Origin: Mycobacterium sp. E787
GTDB taxonomy: Bacteria; Actinomycetota; Actinomycetes; Mycobacteriales; Mycobacteriaceae
Assembly (NCBI RefSeq): GCF_001668725.1
Contig: NZ_LZKL01000064.1
Location: 295,649-359,648, forward strand
DNA length: 64,000 nucleotides
Direction of reading: 5' to 3'
This document shows positions 40,840 to 49,519 of this stretch, in pieces. Numbering within the stretch: the stretch's first letter is position 1; the number at the start of each line of letters is the position of its first letter. The notes beneath the pieces were generated by a model. That model was not told where the DNA came from. It made no database searches and saw nothing but the letters and a program-made list of their open reading frames with translations. Made by a program: the position numbers and the translations under genes.

Positions 40840-40867
40840 AGCGTGCCGATCGTACCGCTCGGCTTCG

Positions 40868-41290
40868 ATGAGTTCGTCGGTCCCAAATCGTGAGCGGTAC
40901 CTTCAAGGGGTGCCGACTACCCGCCGCCGCAGGCCCGCGCTGATCGCCTTGGTGATCGTGGCGGCGTGCGGCTGCCTGGCCCTGGGCTGGTGGCAGTGGA
41001 CCAGATTCCAATCCGTCTCGGGAACGTTCCAGAACCTGGGCTATGCGCTGCAGTGGCCGCTGTTCGCGTGGTTCTGCGTGTACGCGTACCGCAAGTTCGT
41101 GCGCTACGAAGATGCGCCGCCAGCACCGCGCACGGGCGGCGAGATGACCGAGATACCCGCCGGCCTGCTGCCCGAGCGGCCCAAGGCGGCGCCACAGACA
41201 ATCGACGATCCCGCGCTGCGGGAGTACAACGCCTACCTGGCCGAGCTCGCCAAAGAAGATGCCGAGAAGCAGAACAGGACCACCGCATGA
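40868..41290 (+). CDS. Conserved membrane protein (Rv1342c-like)
   Basis: A 140-residue membrane protein matching the neighbourhood position of M. tuberculosis Rv1342c. An Arg-rich start (TTRRRRPALIALVIVAACG) leads into a first transmembrane helix at about residues 24-42. A second hydrophobic segment lies at about 58-74 (YALQWPLFAWFCVYAYRKF), followed by a long acidic cytoplasmic tail (about residues 76-140). ATG 40868 lacks a clear ribosome-binding site, and GTG 40910, which starts just before the Arg run, is a good alternative. The stop overlaps the next gene (ATGA), so the two are coupled. Function unknown. Confidence 0.8.
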   Translation: MSSSVPNRERYLQGVPTTRRRRPALIALVIVAACGCLALGWWQWTRFQSVSGTFQNLGYALQWPLFAWFCVYAYRKFVRYEDAPPAPRTGGEMTEIPAGLLPERPKAAPQTIDDPALREYNAYLAELAKEDAEKQNRTTA

Positions 41291-41637
41291 CCACACCGGA
41301 GACACCCGGGGCGCCCGCGCCCGCTTTCCCCGTCGAAAAGATCCGCACCGCACTGCTCGGCTACCGGGTCATGGCGTGGACGACGGGCCTGTGGCTGATC
41401 GCGCTGTGCTACGAGATCGTCTCGCACGTCGTTTTCCACCACGAGATCCGGTGGATCGAGGTGGTGCACGGCTGGGTGTATTTCGTCTACGTGCTGGCGG
41501 CGTTCAACCTCGCGATCAAGGTTCGCTGGCCGATCGGCAAGACCATCGGGGTGCTGCTGTCGGGCACCATCCCACTGCTGGGCATCATCGTCGAGCACTT
41601 CCAGACGAAGGACGTCAAGACGCGCTTCGGCCTGTAG
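41287..41637 (+). CDS. lprD: DUF3817 membrane protein (LprD-like, Rv1343c)
   Basis: A 116-residue integral-membrane protein of the DUF3817 family. Three hydrophobic segments lie at about residues 27-47, 60-77 and 85-104, with conserved YEIVSHVVFHHE and HGWVYFVYVLAAFNLAIK. The M. tuberculosis counterpart is annotated as lipoprotein LprD, but no lipobox cysteine is present here; the only Cys is in a transmembrane helix. It overlaps the preceding membrane-protein gene by 4 bp and is convergent with rdgB. Role unknown. Confidence 0.82.
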   Translation: MTTPETPGAPAPAFPVEKIRTALLGYRVMAWTTGLWLIALCYEIVSHVVFHHEIRWIEVVHGWVYFVYVLAAFNLAIKVRWPIGKTIGVLLSGTIPLLGIIVEHFQTKDVKTRFGL

Positions 41638-41656
41638 GACGGTTCAATCACATCCG

Positions 41657-42265
41657 CTACGGTGTCGCCAGCTCCCGCAGAGCCGGCACCAACAGCGCCA
41701 GCGCACGGCCGCGATGCGAGACCGCGTCCTTCTCCGCAGGGCTCAACTGCGCCGCGGTGCGGTCATCCCCGTCAGGAATGAACACCGGGTCGTAGCCGAA
41801 CCCGCCGTCGCCGCGCGCCTCCCGCGCGATGGCGCCGGGCCACTCGCCGCGGACGACGACCTCGCCGGACGGCGACACCAGCGCGCAGGCCGACACGAAC
41901 GCCGCGCCGCGCCGCTCGTCGGGAACGTCACGCAACTGCGCCAGCAGCAGCGCGGTGTTGGCGCCGTCGTCGCCGTGGTGGCCGCACCAGCGCGCCGACA
42001 GCACGCCGGGCATCCCGTTCAACGCGGCCACCTCCAAACCGGAGTCGTCGGCCACGCAGGCCAGACCCGTCGCGGCGAAACCGTCCCGCGCCTTGGCCAG
42101 CGCGTTGTCCTCGAACGTCGCGCCGGTTTCGGGGGATTCGTCGAACGGCGCGACGTCGTTCAGCGAGACCAGCGTCAACCCCGACAGGCCGGCGCCGTCG
42201 AGCACGCGGCGCAGCTCGGCCAGCTTCTTGGGGTTGCGGCTGGCAACCAGCAGCCGGGTCATCAT
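41657..42265 (-). CDS. rdgB: Non-canonical purine NTP pyrophosphatase (RdgB/HAM1)
   Basis: A 202-residue house-cleaning enzyme that hydrolyses dITP, ITP and XTP to the monophosphates and so keeps deaminated purines out of DNA and RNA. The family motifs are ASRNPKK at the N-terminus (substrate phosphate binding), ETGATFEDNALAKA, the metal site ADDSGLEV, FGYDPVF and the C-terminal SHRGRAL. ATG 42265 or the second ATG (42262) may be used. In M. tuberculosis this gene (Rv1341) directly follows rph; here a deazaflavin-dependent reductase gene has come between them. Confidence 0.93.
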   Translation of the reverse strand: MMTRLLVASRNPKKLAELRRVLDGAGLSGLTLVSLNDVAPFDESPETGATFEDNALAKARDGFAATGLACVADDSGLEVAALNGMPGVLSARWCGHHGDDGANTALLLAQLRDVPDERRGAAFVSACALVSPSGEVVVRGEWPGAIAREARGDGGFGYDPVFIPDGDDRTAAQLSPAEKDAVSHRGRALALLVPALRELATP

Positions 42266-42416
42266 CTGTTCCTAAACATGCGTCTGGGCCGTCGCCGATG
42301 CACCCCGGCCACCTTACGGACTGCGAGCGCGAAGGGTCGGCGACGCGAGCTGCATTCTGCAGTGCCCGGCGCACGGGGTACAACGGGACGCTCCCAGGAA
42401 TAGACAGGTCGATCGA

Positions 42417-42875
42417 GTGGCTGCGTCCAGCGTGAGTCAAAAACCCGATACCGAGACGCTCAAGGCGCTCAATCACAACATCACCGACGAGTTTCGCGCC
42501 AACGCCGGCAAGGTCGGCGGCCGATTCGAAGGCAACGAGCTGTTGCTACTGACTACGAAGGGCGCGAAGTCCGGCGAGCCGCGTGTCGCGCCGCTCGTGG
42601 TCTTCCGTATCGACGGCAAGCTGCTGATCGTCGCCGGTTACGGTGGCGCCGACATCAATCCGGCGTGGGTGCACAACCTGCGGGCCAACCCGCGGGCGCG
42701 TGTTGAAGTCGCCACCGCCTCATTCGACGTCGTCGCGCACGAGCTCGACGCGTCCGAACGTGAGACGATCATCCCCAAGATCAACGCGGCCGTACCCGCG
42801 TTCGCGTTCGAGAAGTACCAGTCAAAAACCAAGCGCACCATCCCGATATTCGAACTGCGGGAGGACGAGTCATGA
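42417..42875 (+). CDS. Deazaflavin (F420)-dependent nitroreductase-family protein
   Basis: A 152-residue split-barrel protein of the Ddn/DUF385 family, which uses reduced cofactor F420 to reduce quinones or nitro compounds. Characteristic wording is GGRFEGNELLLLTTKGAKSG, then EPRVAPLVVF, followed by GADINPAWVHNLRANPRARV. The GTG start at 42417 gives the normal length. It stands alone in plus orientation between rdgB and rph, which are adjacent in M. tuberculosis, so it looks like an insertion in the conserved block. It probably serves redox protection; the substrate is unknown. Confidence 0.88.
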   Translation: MAASSVSQKPDTETLKALNHNITDEFRANAGKVGGRFEGNELLLLTTKGAKSGEPRVAPLVVFRIDGKLLIVAGYGGADINPAWVHNLRANPRARVEVATASFDVVAHELDASERETIIPKINAAVPAFAFEKYQSKTKRTIPIFELREDES

Positions 42876-42957
42876 CTGACCGGAATGGGTCTCGTCTTGG
42901 CCGCGGTGTCGGCGGTGGTAGACCGCGCGGCAGTTAGACCAGGGTCGAGGCTGGCAG

Positions 42958-43737
42958 TCAGCTGCCAAACGCCTTCGACGGTGGCGGCCCTTCCGGCAGC
43001 ACGCCCGGGTACGGCTGCTCGAGCGCCTCCCGCTGCGCGGCGAACAACTGGTCGCAGGCGGCCAACGCCACGTCGAGCAACTTGTCCAGCGTCGAGCGCG
43101 GGAACGTGGCGCCCTCGCCGGTGCCCTGGACCTCCACCAGCGTTCCGGTGTCGGTGGCGACGACGTTCATGTCGACCTCGGCGCGCGAGTCCTCGTCGTA
43201 GGGCAGGTCGACCCGGACCCGGCCGTCGACGACGCCGACGCTCACCGCCGCGATGGCGCACGACAGCGGCCGCGGATCCGACAGCTTGCCCGCCGCCGAA
43301 AGATAGGTGACGGCGTCGGCCAGCGCGACGTAGGCGCCGGTGATGGCCGCGGTGCGGGTCCCGCCGTCGGCCTGCAGCACGTCGCAGTCGACGGCAATCG
43401 TGTTCTCCCCCAACGCCCTCAGGTCGATGCACGCCCGCAGCGACCGGCCGATCAGCCGGCTGATCTCCTGGGTGCGGCCGCTCAGCCGCCCCTTCACCGA
43501 CTCGCGGTCGGAGCGGGAGTGGGTGGCCGACGGCAGCATCGCGTACTCGGCCGTCAGCCACCCAAGGCCCGATCCCTTGCGCCAGCGGGGCACCCCCTCG
43601 GTGACGCTGGCGGTGCACATGACCTTGGTGTGACCGAATTCGATCAGTACCGAACCCGCCGGGTGGTCGGTGAATCCGCGGGTGATGACCACGGGGCGAA
43701 GCTCGTCGTCGAGGCGGCCGTCTTCTCGTTTGGACAC
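42958..43737 (-). CDS. rph: Ribonuclease PH
   Basis: A 259-residue phosphorolytic 3'-5' exoribonuclease that trims the 3' ends of tRNA precursors. The N-terminal signature [19 protein letters not shown], the phosphate-binding region [20 protein letters not shown] (with the conserved Arg pair) and [20 protein letters not shown] are diagnostic. The length equals the family norm. It lies 27 bp after the upstream phosphodiesterase gene in the leftward series rhomboid, murI, phosphodiesterase, rph, the same order as Rv1337 to Rv1340. Confidence 0.96.
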   Translation of the reverse strand: MSKREDGRLDDELRPVVITRGFTDHPAGSVLIEFGHTKVMCTASVTEGVPRWRKGSGLGWLTAEYAMLPSATHSRSDRESVKGRLSGRTQEISRLIGRSLRACIDLRALGENTIAVDCDVLQADGGTRTAAITGAYVALADAVTYLSAAGKLSDPRPLSCAIAAVSVGVVDGRVRVDLPYDEDSRAEVDMNVVATDTGTLVEVQGTGEGATFPRSTLDKLLDVALAACDQLFAAQREALEQPYPGVLPEGPPPSKAFGS

Positions 43738-43764
43738 GCAGTAACCCTAGCCAACGCCGGGTGC

Positions 43765-44547
43765 TCAGACCCTTTCGGAGCGGCGGACGTCGAACGTCTC
43801 GCCGCACACCACCGCGTGCACCGGACCGTCGAACTCTGCCTTGGCCTCGCTGATCACGTCCTCGCGCGAAGTCCACGGCGGAATGTGGGTCAACAGCAGC
43901 TCGTGAACGCCGGCCTGCGCGGCGACCCGGCCCGCCTCGGTGCCGGACAGGTGCAGCGCGGGCGGGCGATCCGGCGCGTGCGTCCAGGAGGCCTCGCAGA
44001 GGAAAACGTCGGCGTCGCGGGCCAGCTCCGCGAGTTGATCGCAGGGTCCGGTGTCGCCGCTGTAGACAAACGACGCGCCGCTGGCATCGGTGATCCGCAA
44101 GCCGTACGACTCGGTGGGGTGCGCGACGATGCGCGGCACCACCGTGAGCGTGCCGAACGTCACGGGCTCACCGTCGACCCAGTGACGAACGTCGAAAATG
44201 TCGGAGCAATCGTCGATCTCGCCGCCGTAGGGCGACGACGCGGCGCCGAGTCGCGACCAGGTGTCGCTCGGGCCGTACAGCAACGCCTTGCCGAGCGGCT
44301 TGGACGGGTGATAGCGACGCCAGACGAACAGGCCCGGCACATCCAGGCAGTGATCGGCGTGCAGGTGCGACAGCAGCACGTGGACCGAACCGGGGTCGGC
44401 GTAGCGCTGCAATGCGCCCAACACACCGCCGCCGAAGTCGAGAACCAGCGGCGGGGTGTCCGGTGCCCTGAGCAGATAACCCGATGCCGGCGAATCCGGA
44501 CCGACCACGCTGCCCGAGCAGCCGAGCACGGTTATTCGCACAGGCAC
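43765..44547 (-). CDS. Metallo-beta-lactamase-fold cyclic nucleotide phosphodiesterase (Rv1339-like)
   Basis: A 260-residue MBL-fold hydrolase. The metal-binding motif HxHxDH is in LLSHLHADHCLDV, with further ligands in YSGDTGPCDQL and the C-terminal LLTHIPPW. The M. tuberculosis counterpart Rv1339 is reported to be an atypical class II cAMP phosphodiesterase. The start MPVRITVLGCSGSV begins directly at the first beta-strand. It sits between murI and rph as in M. tuberculosis. With the adenylate cyclase gene at the right edge of the window, cAMP synthesis and breakdown both map here, about 19 kb apart. Confidence 0.9.
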   Translation of the reverse strand: MPVRITVLGCSGSVVGPDSPASGYLLRAPDTPPLVLDFGGGVLGALQRYADPGSVHVLLSHLHADHCLDVPGLFVWRRYHPSKPLGKALLYGPSDTWSRLGAASSPYGGEIDDCSDIFDVRHWVDGEPVTFGTLTVVPRIVAHPTESYGLRITDASGASFVYSGDTGPCDQLAELARDADVFLCEASWTHAPDRPPALHLSGTEAGRVAAQAGVHELLLTHIPPWTSREDVISEAKAEFDGPVHAVVCGETFDVRRSERV

Positions 44548-44616
44548 TACTGTGCCATGCCCGGTCGCGCGATGGAGAAAACATCGCCGCTTTGATGTGA
44601 CCAGAATCTCGCCGCG

Positions 44617-45432
44617 CTACCGGCCGTGCGAGTGGCGCACGGGCTGAACCCCGGTCACCGCGGGACCCAGGAATCGCGCCGCCAGTTTGGTGAACGCGTC
44701 GGGGTCGCCGGTCGCCTCGAACACGCGGGTGGCGGGCGGCGCGTCATGGGGACGCAGCAGGTCCTGTTCGGTGAGCACCCGCAGCACCTCCTTGGCGGTT
44801 TCCTCGGCGCTCGACACCAGCGCCACGTTGTCGCCCATCGCCAGTTGGATCAGCCCGGACAGCAGCGGGTAGTGCGTGCAGCCCAGCACCAGCGTGTCCA
44901 CCTGCGCGCGCTGCAGCGGCTCCAGATAACCCTCGGCCAGCCCCAGCACCTGACGTCCGCTGGTCACCCCGCGCTCGACGAAGTCGACGAACCGCGGGCA
45001 GGCCACCGCGGTGATCTCCGTGTCGCGGGCGGCGGCGAAGGCGTCCTGGTAGGCGTGCGAGGCGATGGTGGCCCGCGTGCCGATGACGCCGATGCGTCCG
45101 TTGCGGGTGGTGGCGACCGCGCGGCGCACCGCCGGCAGAATCACCTCGACGACCGGAACGTCGTAGCGCTCACGGGCATCGCGCAGGCAGGCGGCCGACG
45201 CCGTGTTGCAGGCGATCACCAGCGCCTTGACGCCGCGCTCGACCAGGTCGTCACCGATGGCCAACGCGTGCGCGCGGACCTCGGAAATGGTCAGCGGACC
45301 GTACGGGCCGTTGGCGGTGTCGCCGACGTAGATCATGTCCTCGTCGGGCAGCTGATCGATGATCGCCCGCGCGACGGTCAGTCCCCCGACGCCGGAGTCG
45401 AAGACCCCGACGGGCGCCAACGGCGAACTCAT
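44617..45432 (-). CDS. murI: Glutamate racemase
   Basis: A 271-residue, cofactor-independent racemase that makes D-glutamate for peptidoglycan. Both catalytic cysteines are present, in IACNTAS (about residue 75) and LGCTHYPLL (about residue 185). The N-terminal [16 protein letters not shown] and [11 protein letters not shown] are family motifs. ATG 45432 is fixed by overlap with the rhomboid stop (ATGA) and by the exact length of the M. tuberculosis enzyme. The frame stays open upstream without homology. Confidence 0.96.
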   Translation of the reverse strand: MSSPLAPVGVFDSGVGGLTVARAIIDQLPDEDMIYVGDTANGPYGPLTISEVRAHALAIGDDLVERGVKALVIACNTASAACLRDARERYDVPVVEVILPAVRRAVATTRNGRIGVIGTRATIASHAYQDAFAAARDTEITAVACPRFVDFVERGVTSGRQVLGLAEGYLEPLQRAQVDTLVLGCTHYPLLSGLIQLAMGDNVALVSSAEETAKEVLRVLTEQDLLRPHDAPPATRVFEATGDPDAFTKLAARFLGPAVTGVQPVRHSHGR

Positions 45433-46106
45433 GTCTTGGGGCGCCGGGCGCCGCCTTTCTTCGAGGCGCGCGCCTTTCGCTCCGGGCCGGACAGGAGGTA
45501 GGCGGCCAGGACGCCCGCCAGCGCGCCGCACAGGTGGCCCTGCCAGGACACGCCGCCGCACTTGTCCAGCACCGGGACGGCGCTCACCAGGATGCCGCCG
45601 TAGGCGAACAAGACCACCAGACCGGTGATGATGTCCCAGAACCTGCGCACGAAGATCCCGAACACGAGCAGGAACGTCAGCCAACCGAAGATGAGGCCGG
45701 AGGCCCCGATGTGGTCGGACTCGAAGCGGCAGCCGCCCCAGTTCCCGATCAGCCAGGTGCCGAAGCCGCCGACGATCCACACGATCGCGGTGGCCCAGAC
45801 GAACCGCGACATGCCGGCCAGGGTCATCAGGAAGCCCAGCACCAGGGCCGGGACGGTGTTGGCCAACAGGTGCGTCCAGCTCGCGTGCAGGAAGGGCGCC
45901 CAGATGATCCCCCACAGCCCGTCGGCTTCCAACGGCCTGATGCCGTTGCGGTCCAGCGAGTGGTTCATCAGCTGATCGATCAGCTCGACGAGGTACAGCA
46001 GCGCCACGAAGGTGAGGATGGTGGCGGCGCCGACCGCCCACGGCGGTCGCTTGTTTGATCGCTTCGCCGGCGTGCGCGGCTGCCCGACATGCCCGCTCAT
46101 GCCCAT
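45429..46106 (-). CDS. Rhomboid-family intramembrane serine protease (Rv1337-like)
   Basis: A 225-residue polytopic protease with about six hydrophobic segments. The catalytic serine is in GASGLIFGW, and the partner histidine in [17 protein letters not shown] in the last transmembrane helix. The basic C-terminus ([17 protein letters not shown]) is cytoplasmic. ATG 46106 or the second Met (MSGHVGQP, two codons on) may start translation. It overlaps murI by 4 bp. In M. tuberculosis the genes mec, cysO and cysM precede it; here the P1 peptidase gene lies only 74 bp upstream. Confidence 0.9.
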   Translation of the reverse strand: MGMSGHVGQPRTPAKRSNKRPPWAVGAATILTFVALLYLVELIDQLMNHSLDRNGIRPLEADGLWGIIWAPFLHASWTHLLANTVPALVLGFLMTLAGMSRFVWATAIVWIVGGFGTWLIGNWGGCRFESDHIGASGLIFGWLTFLLVFGIFVRRFWDIITGLVVLFAYGGILVSAVPVLDKCGGVSWQGHLCGALAGVLAAYLLSGPERKARASKKGGARRPKT

Positions 46107-46142
46107 AGCTGCCCTTCTCGCGCGGTCTCGGCACCGTCCAGG

Positions 46143-46164
46143 CTACCGGCGTAGGCGCCGGTAG
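46143..46164. terminator. Perfect hairpin between P1-peptidase and rhomboid genes
   Basis: Nine-base arms CTACCGGCG and CGCCGGTAG flank a 4-nt loop. It lies 16 bp after the P1-peptidase stop, with no U-tract, so it could be a U-less terminator on the minus strand. It occupies the exact place where M. tuberculosis has the mec-cysO-cysM genes. Confidence 0.5.
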
Positions 46165-46180
46165 ACCGATACTTCCCCGC

Positions 46181-47224
46181 TCAGCCGAACGCCCCGGGCA
46201 GCACGTCGCGGTAGGCCGGGATGCCGGCCACCGAGTCGGCGGCGAACACCCCGACGAGCACCGCGCGGGCCAGGCAATCGGCCGCGGCCGCGCCCACCTC
46301 GGCGACCAGCCCCGTCTCGGGCGAGAACGCGGCGGGCACCGGTTTGGAATCGACCGCCGGGGCCACCTCGACCGCCCCGGTGGCCAGCGCGAACACCGTG
46401 TCGCCGTCCAGCGGGGTGTGTGCCGGCCGGATGGTGCGGGCCAGGCCGTCGTGGGCGGCGATCGCGACGCGCCGGCACGCGGCCGCACTCAGCGCGGCGT
46501 CGGTCGCGACCACCGCGATGGTGGTGTTCAGCGGGTTCAGCGCCGAAGGCAGCTCGGCGTACGCGTCGACCTGCGCGGCCGGCGGCGACGTCAGCGCGAA
46601 CTCCTCGATCAGGCTCGCCATCCACGGCAGGCCGGTGGCGCGGTCGGCGACGTCGCCCGCCGAGTTCACGGCGACGATCGCGCCGACGGTGACACCGGGA
46701 GCGGCCGGCGTCGTCAAAGTCATCGAGGCCGTCCCGAGACCGCCCTTGAGCACCCCGGCGCGCGCCCCCACCCCCGCGCCGACGGTCCCGACCGCGATTC
46801 CTCCAGCGCCCGCGGCTTCGCACGCGCCGTAGCCGAACTCGGCCGTCGGCCTGCGGTCCCAGCCACCGACCGGCAGGTCGAAGATCACCGCGCCCGGCAC
46901 GATGGGCACCACGCCGCCGTCCAGGCTCACGCCGCGTCCGCGCTCCTCCAGCCAGCGCATCACTCCGTCCGCGGCCGCCAGGCCGTAGGCGCTGCCGCCG
47001 GCGAGCAGCACCGCGTCGACGAAGCGCACGGTGTTGGCCGGGTCCAGCAGGTCGGTCTCGCGGGTGCCGGGAGCGCCGCCGCGGCAATCGACGCCGCCGA
47101 CCGTCCCGGGCGGGGTGAGCACGACGGTCACGCCGCAGGCCCAGCCGGCGCCCAACGACGCGTCGGGGTCGAGTCGCTGGTAGTGACCGACGCGGATGCC
47201 GCCGACGTCGGTGATCGAATTCAT
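46181..47224 (-). CDS. P1-family (DmpA/NylC-type) peptidase (Rv1333-like)
   Basis: A 347-residue N-terminal-nucleophile hydrolase of the DmpA/NylC family. These are made as one chain that cleaves itself before a Thr/Ser. The segment [18 protein letters not shown] near residue 235 holds the probable Asn-Thr autocleavage site. [19 protein letters not shown] and [17 protein letters not shown] near the N-terminus are family marks. ATG 47224 overlaps the DUF2017 stop by 4 bp. Substrates of such enzymes include small peptides and amides; the mycobacterial substrate is unknown. Confidence 0.88.
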   Translation of the reverse strand: MNSITDVGGIRVGHYQRLDPDASLGAGWACGVTVVLTPPGTVGGVDCRGGAPGTRETDLLDPANTVRFVDAVLLAGGSAYGLAAADGVMRWLEERGRGVSLDGGVVPIVPGAVIFDLPVGGWDRRPTAEFGYGACEAAGAGGIAVGTVGAGVGARAGVLKGGLGTASMTLTTPAAPGVTVGAIVAVNSAGDVADRATGLPWMASLIEEFALTSPPAAQVDAYAELPSALNPLNTTIAVVATDAALSAAACRRVAIAAHDGLARTIRPAHTPLDGDTVFALATGAVEVAPAVDSKPVPAAFSPETGLVAEVGAAAADCLARAVLVGVFAADSVAGIPAYRDVLPGAFG

Positions 47225-47826
47225 CCGGGCGACTTCCGCATCAACGCCAGGACCAGGTACTCCTGCAGAACGGTCAGCCACTGGTAGACGTCGAAGTGCA
47301 CCGCCAGCGGATGGTCGGCCGGGAGCCGATCGGGGCCGTCCGGCCCGATCTCGAGCATGACCCCCAACGTCAACCGGATGTCGTTGACGGCCGCGACCCA
47401 GGCGTTCGCCTCGCCGTCGGTCAGCTCGAACCGGCCGCCGTTGTTCGGAATAGTGCTCAGAAGGCTTTGTGCGGCAGAGCGTTTGGCGTCGATGATGTCC
47501 GGCTCGTGCAGGCTGCGCAGCGCGGCGTTGAGGCGGTCGGGGGTGTCGCCGGCGGCCCGGTTCTCGTCGTCCTCGTTCTCTGTGTCGTCGGGCTTGTGGA
47601 AATCCGGCAGCAGCCGACGCAGCGTCGGATCTCGCGGCGGTTCCGCGTGCCCGGTCTTGATGCCGGTGATCTCCTCGAGTTCGTCTGTGGGCGCTGAGGA
47701 TTCGCGCTCGTCGAGCAGGCCGATCATCGCGGTGACGAGGTTCGTGAGCAGGGTGGCCTCATGGGGGGCCAGGGCGGACCGAAACCGCGGACCGTCGGCG
47801 GTCTCGACGCGCTTCCATTTGCGCAC
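47221..47826 (-). CDS. DUF2017 protein (Rv1332-like)
   Basis: A 201-residue, largely helical protein of the actinobacterial DUF2017 family. It begins MRKWKRVETADGPRFRSAL, has a mid-region of acidic low complexity (DTENEDDENRAAGD), and ends with a helical bundle including LTDGEANAWVAAVNDIRLTLG. It is encoded between clpS and the P1 peptidase in the usual actinobacterial order. It overlaps the peptidase gene by 4 bp and follows clpS after 24 bp. Function unknown; linkage with ClpS suggests proteolysis or regulation of it. Confidence 0.88.
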   Translation of the reverse strand: MRKWKRVETADGPRFRSALAPHEATLLTNLVTAMIGLLDERESSAPTDELEEITGIKTGHAEPPRDPTLRRLLPDFHKPDDTENEDDENRAAGDTPDRLNAALRSLHEPDIIDAKRSAAQSLLSTIPNNGGRFELTDGEANAWVAAVNDIRLTLGVMLEIGPDGPDRLPADHPLAVHFDVYQWLTVLQEYLVLALMRKSPG

Positions 47827-47850
47827 AAGGAGTCCCGGACTACCTCGACC

Positions 47851-48156
47851 TCAGCGGTCCTGCTGCATCGTCGCCCACAAACCGGCGGCGTGCAGCTTGG
47901 ACACATCGACTTCCATGGATTCCCGGCTGCCCGCCGAGACCACCGCCTTGCCCTCGTTGTGCACCTGCAGCATCAGCTTGGTGGCGTGCGGCTCGCTGTA
48001 GCCGAACAACTTCTGGAAAACGTACGTCACATAGGTCATCAGGTTGACCGGATCGTCCCACACGATGGTGACCCACGGGCTGGCCGTGACGTCTACCGGA
48101 GCCGACTCACGTTGCCCGGTAGTGCCCGGTTTCGTGGGCGCTGACGCAACAACCAT
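47851..48156 (-). CDS. clpS: ATP-dependent Clp protease adaptor ClpS
   Basis: A 101-residue adaptor that delivers N-degron substrates to ClpC1-ClpP. The core shows [20 protein letters not shown] (with the Asp of the N-end-binding pocket), [17 protein letters not shown] and [15 protein letters not shown] 48156 gives the same length as the M. tuberculosis protein; an upstream start would add 8 residues with no homology. It diverges from pncB with a 55-bp gap that probably holds both promoters. Confidence 0.94.
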   Translation of the reverse strand: MVVASAPTKPGTTGQRESAPVDVTASPWVTIVWDDPVNLMTYVTYVFQKLFGYSEPHATKLMLQVHNEGKAVVSAGSRESMEVDVSKLHAAGLWATMQQDR

Positions 48157-48211
48157 GGCCCCTACGATACCGAGACACACGCCCGCCGCCGTCAGCCGTT
48201 ACCGTTGCGGA

Positions 48212-49510
48212 ATGAACGAGCCGGTCCTGGCCGGGCTGCTGACCGACAGGTACGAGGTGACCATGCTGGCCGCGGCGCTGCGCGACGGCACCGCCGACCG
48301 CCGGACCACCTTCGAGCTGTTCGCCCGCCGGCTGCCCGACGGCCGCCGCTACGGCGTGGTCGCCGGAACCGGCCGCCTGCTGGAAGCGTTGCCGCAGTTC
48401 AGGTTCGACGACGACGCGTGCGATTTGCTGGCCCAGTTCCTCGACCCCGACACCGTGGGCTTCCTGCGCGATTTCCGGTTCGGCGGAGACATCGACGGCT
48501 ACGCCGAGGGCGAGCTGTACTTCCCCGGTTCGCCGGTGCTTTCCGTGACGGGCAGCTTCGCCGAATGCGTGGTCCTCGAGACGCTGGCGTTGTCGATCTT
48601 CAACCACGACACCGCGATCGCCTCTGCGGCGGCGCGCATGGTCAGCGCCGCCGCGGACCGCCCGCTGATCGAGATGGGCTCGCGCCGCACCCACGAGCGG
48701 GCGGCGGTCGCCGCGGCCCGCGCCGCCTACATCGCCGGCTTCGCCGCGACCTCCAACCTGGGCGCCCAGCGCCGCTACGGGATACCCACCGAGGGCACGT
48801 CGGCGCACGCGTTCACGATGCTGCACACTATGCGTGACGGCCCGGACGAGCTGGCGGCGTTTCGCGCGCAGGTCGATGCGCTCGGCGCCGGTACCACGCT
48901 GCTGGTCGACACCTACGACGTCACGACCGGCGTGGCCAACGCGGTGGCCGCCGCCGGCACGCAACTGGGCGCCGTGCGCATCGACTCCGGCGAACTCGCG
49001 GTGCTGGCGCGCCAGGTGCGCGACCAGCTCGACCGGCTGGGCGCCACCGAGACCCGCATCGTGGTGTCGGGCGATCTCGACGAGTTCAGCATCGCCGCCC
49101 TGCGCGCCGAGCCGGTGGACAGCTTCGGTGTCGGCACGTCGCTGGTGACCGGCTCCGGCGCGCCGACCGCCAGCATGGTCTACAAGCTGGTCGAGGTGGA
49201 CGGGATGCCCGTGCAAAAGCGGAGCAGCCACAAGGAATCCCGGGGCGGCCGCAAGGAGGCGCTGCGGCTGGCACGCCCGACCGGAACGATCACCGAGGAG
49301 GTGGTATACCCGGCGGGCCGCCCGCCGGAGACCGCCGAGCCGTACCGGGCGCTGACGACGCCGCTGGTCCGCGGCGGGGAGGCGGTGTGCCGCCCGAGCC
49401 TGTCGGCGGCGCGCGAGCTGGTGGCCGCCGGCCTGCGCAGCCTGCCATGGGAGGGCCTGAACCTGTCGCACGGCGAGCCCGCGATCCCGACGACGCAGAT
49501 CCGGGCCTGA
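48212..49510 (+). CDS. pncB: Nicotinate phosphoribosyltransferase
   Basis: A 432-residue enzyme of the Preiss-Handler NAD salvage route, converting nicotinate and PRPP to nicotinate mononucleotide with ATP. Key segments are LLTDRYEVTMLAAALRDG, IEMGSRRTHERAAVAAARAA, the histidine-containing GTSAHAFTMLH (phosphorylated His position), and the PRPP region GTSLVTGSGAPTASMVYKLV. ATG 48212 is the first start in the homologous region. Corresponds to PncB1 (Rv1330c) by position, adjacent to dinG. Confidence 0.94.
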   Translation: MNEPVLAGLLTDRYEVTMLAAALRDGTADRRTTFELFARRLPDGRRYGVVAGTGRLLEALPQFRFDDDACDLLAQFLDPDTVGFLRDFRFGGDIDGYAEGELYFPGSPVLSVTGSFAECVVLETLALSIFNHDTAIASAAARMVSAAADRPLIEMGSRRTHERAAVAAARAAYIAGFAATSNLGAQRRYGIPTEGTSAHAFTMLHTMRDGPDELAAFRAQVDALGAGTTLLVDTYDVTTGVANAVAAAGTQLGAVRIDSGELAVLARQVRDQLDRLGATETRIVVSGDLDEFSIAALRAEPVDSFGVGTSLVTGSGAPTASMVYKLVEVDGMPVQKRSSHKESRGGRKEALRLARPTGTITEEVVYPAGRPPETAEPYRALTTPLVRGGEAVCRPSLSAARELVAAGLRSLPWEGLNLSHGEPAIPTTQIRA

Positions 49511-49519
49511 GCTGGAGGA

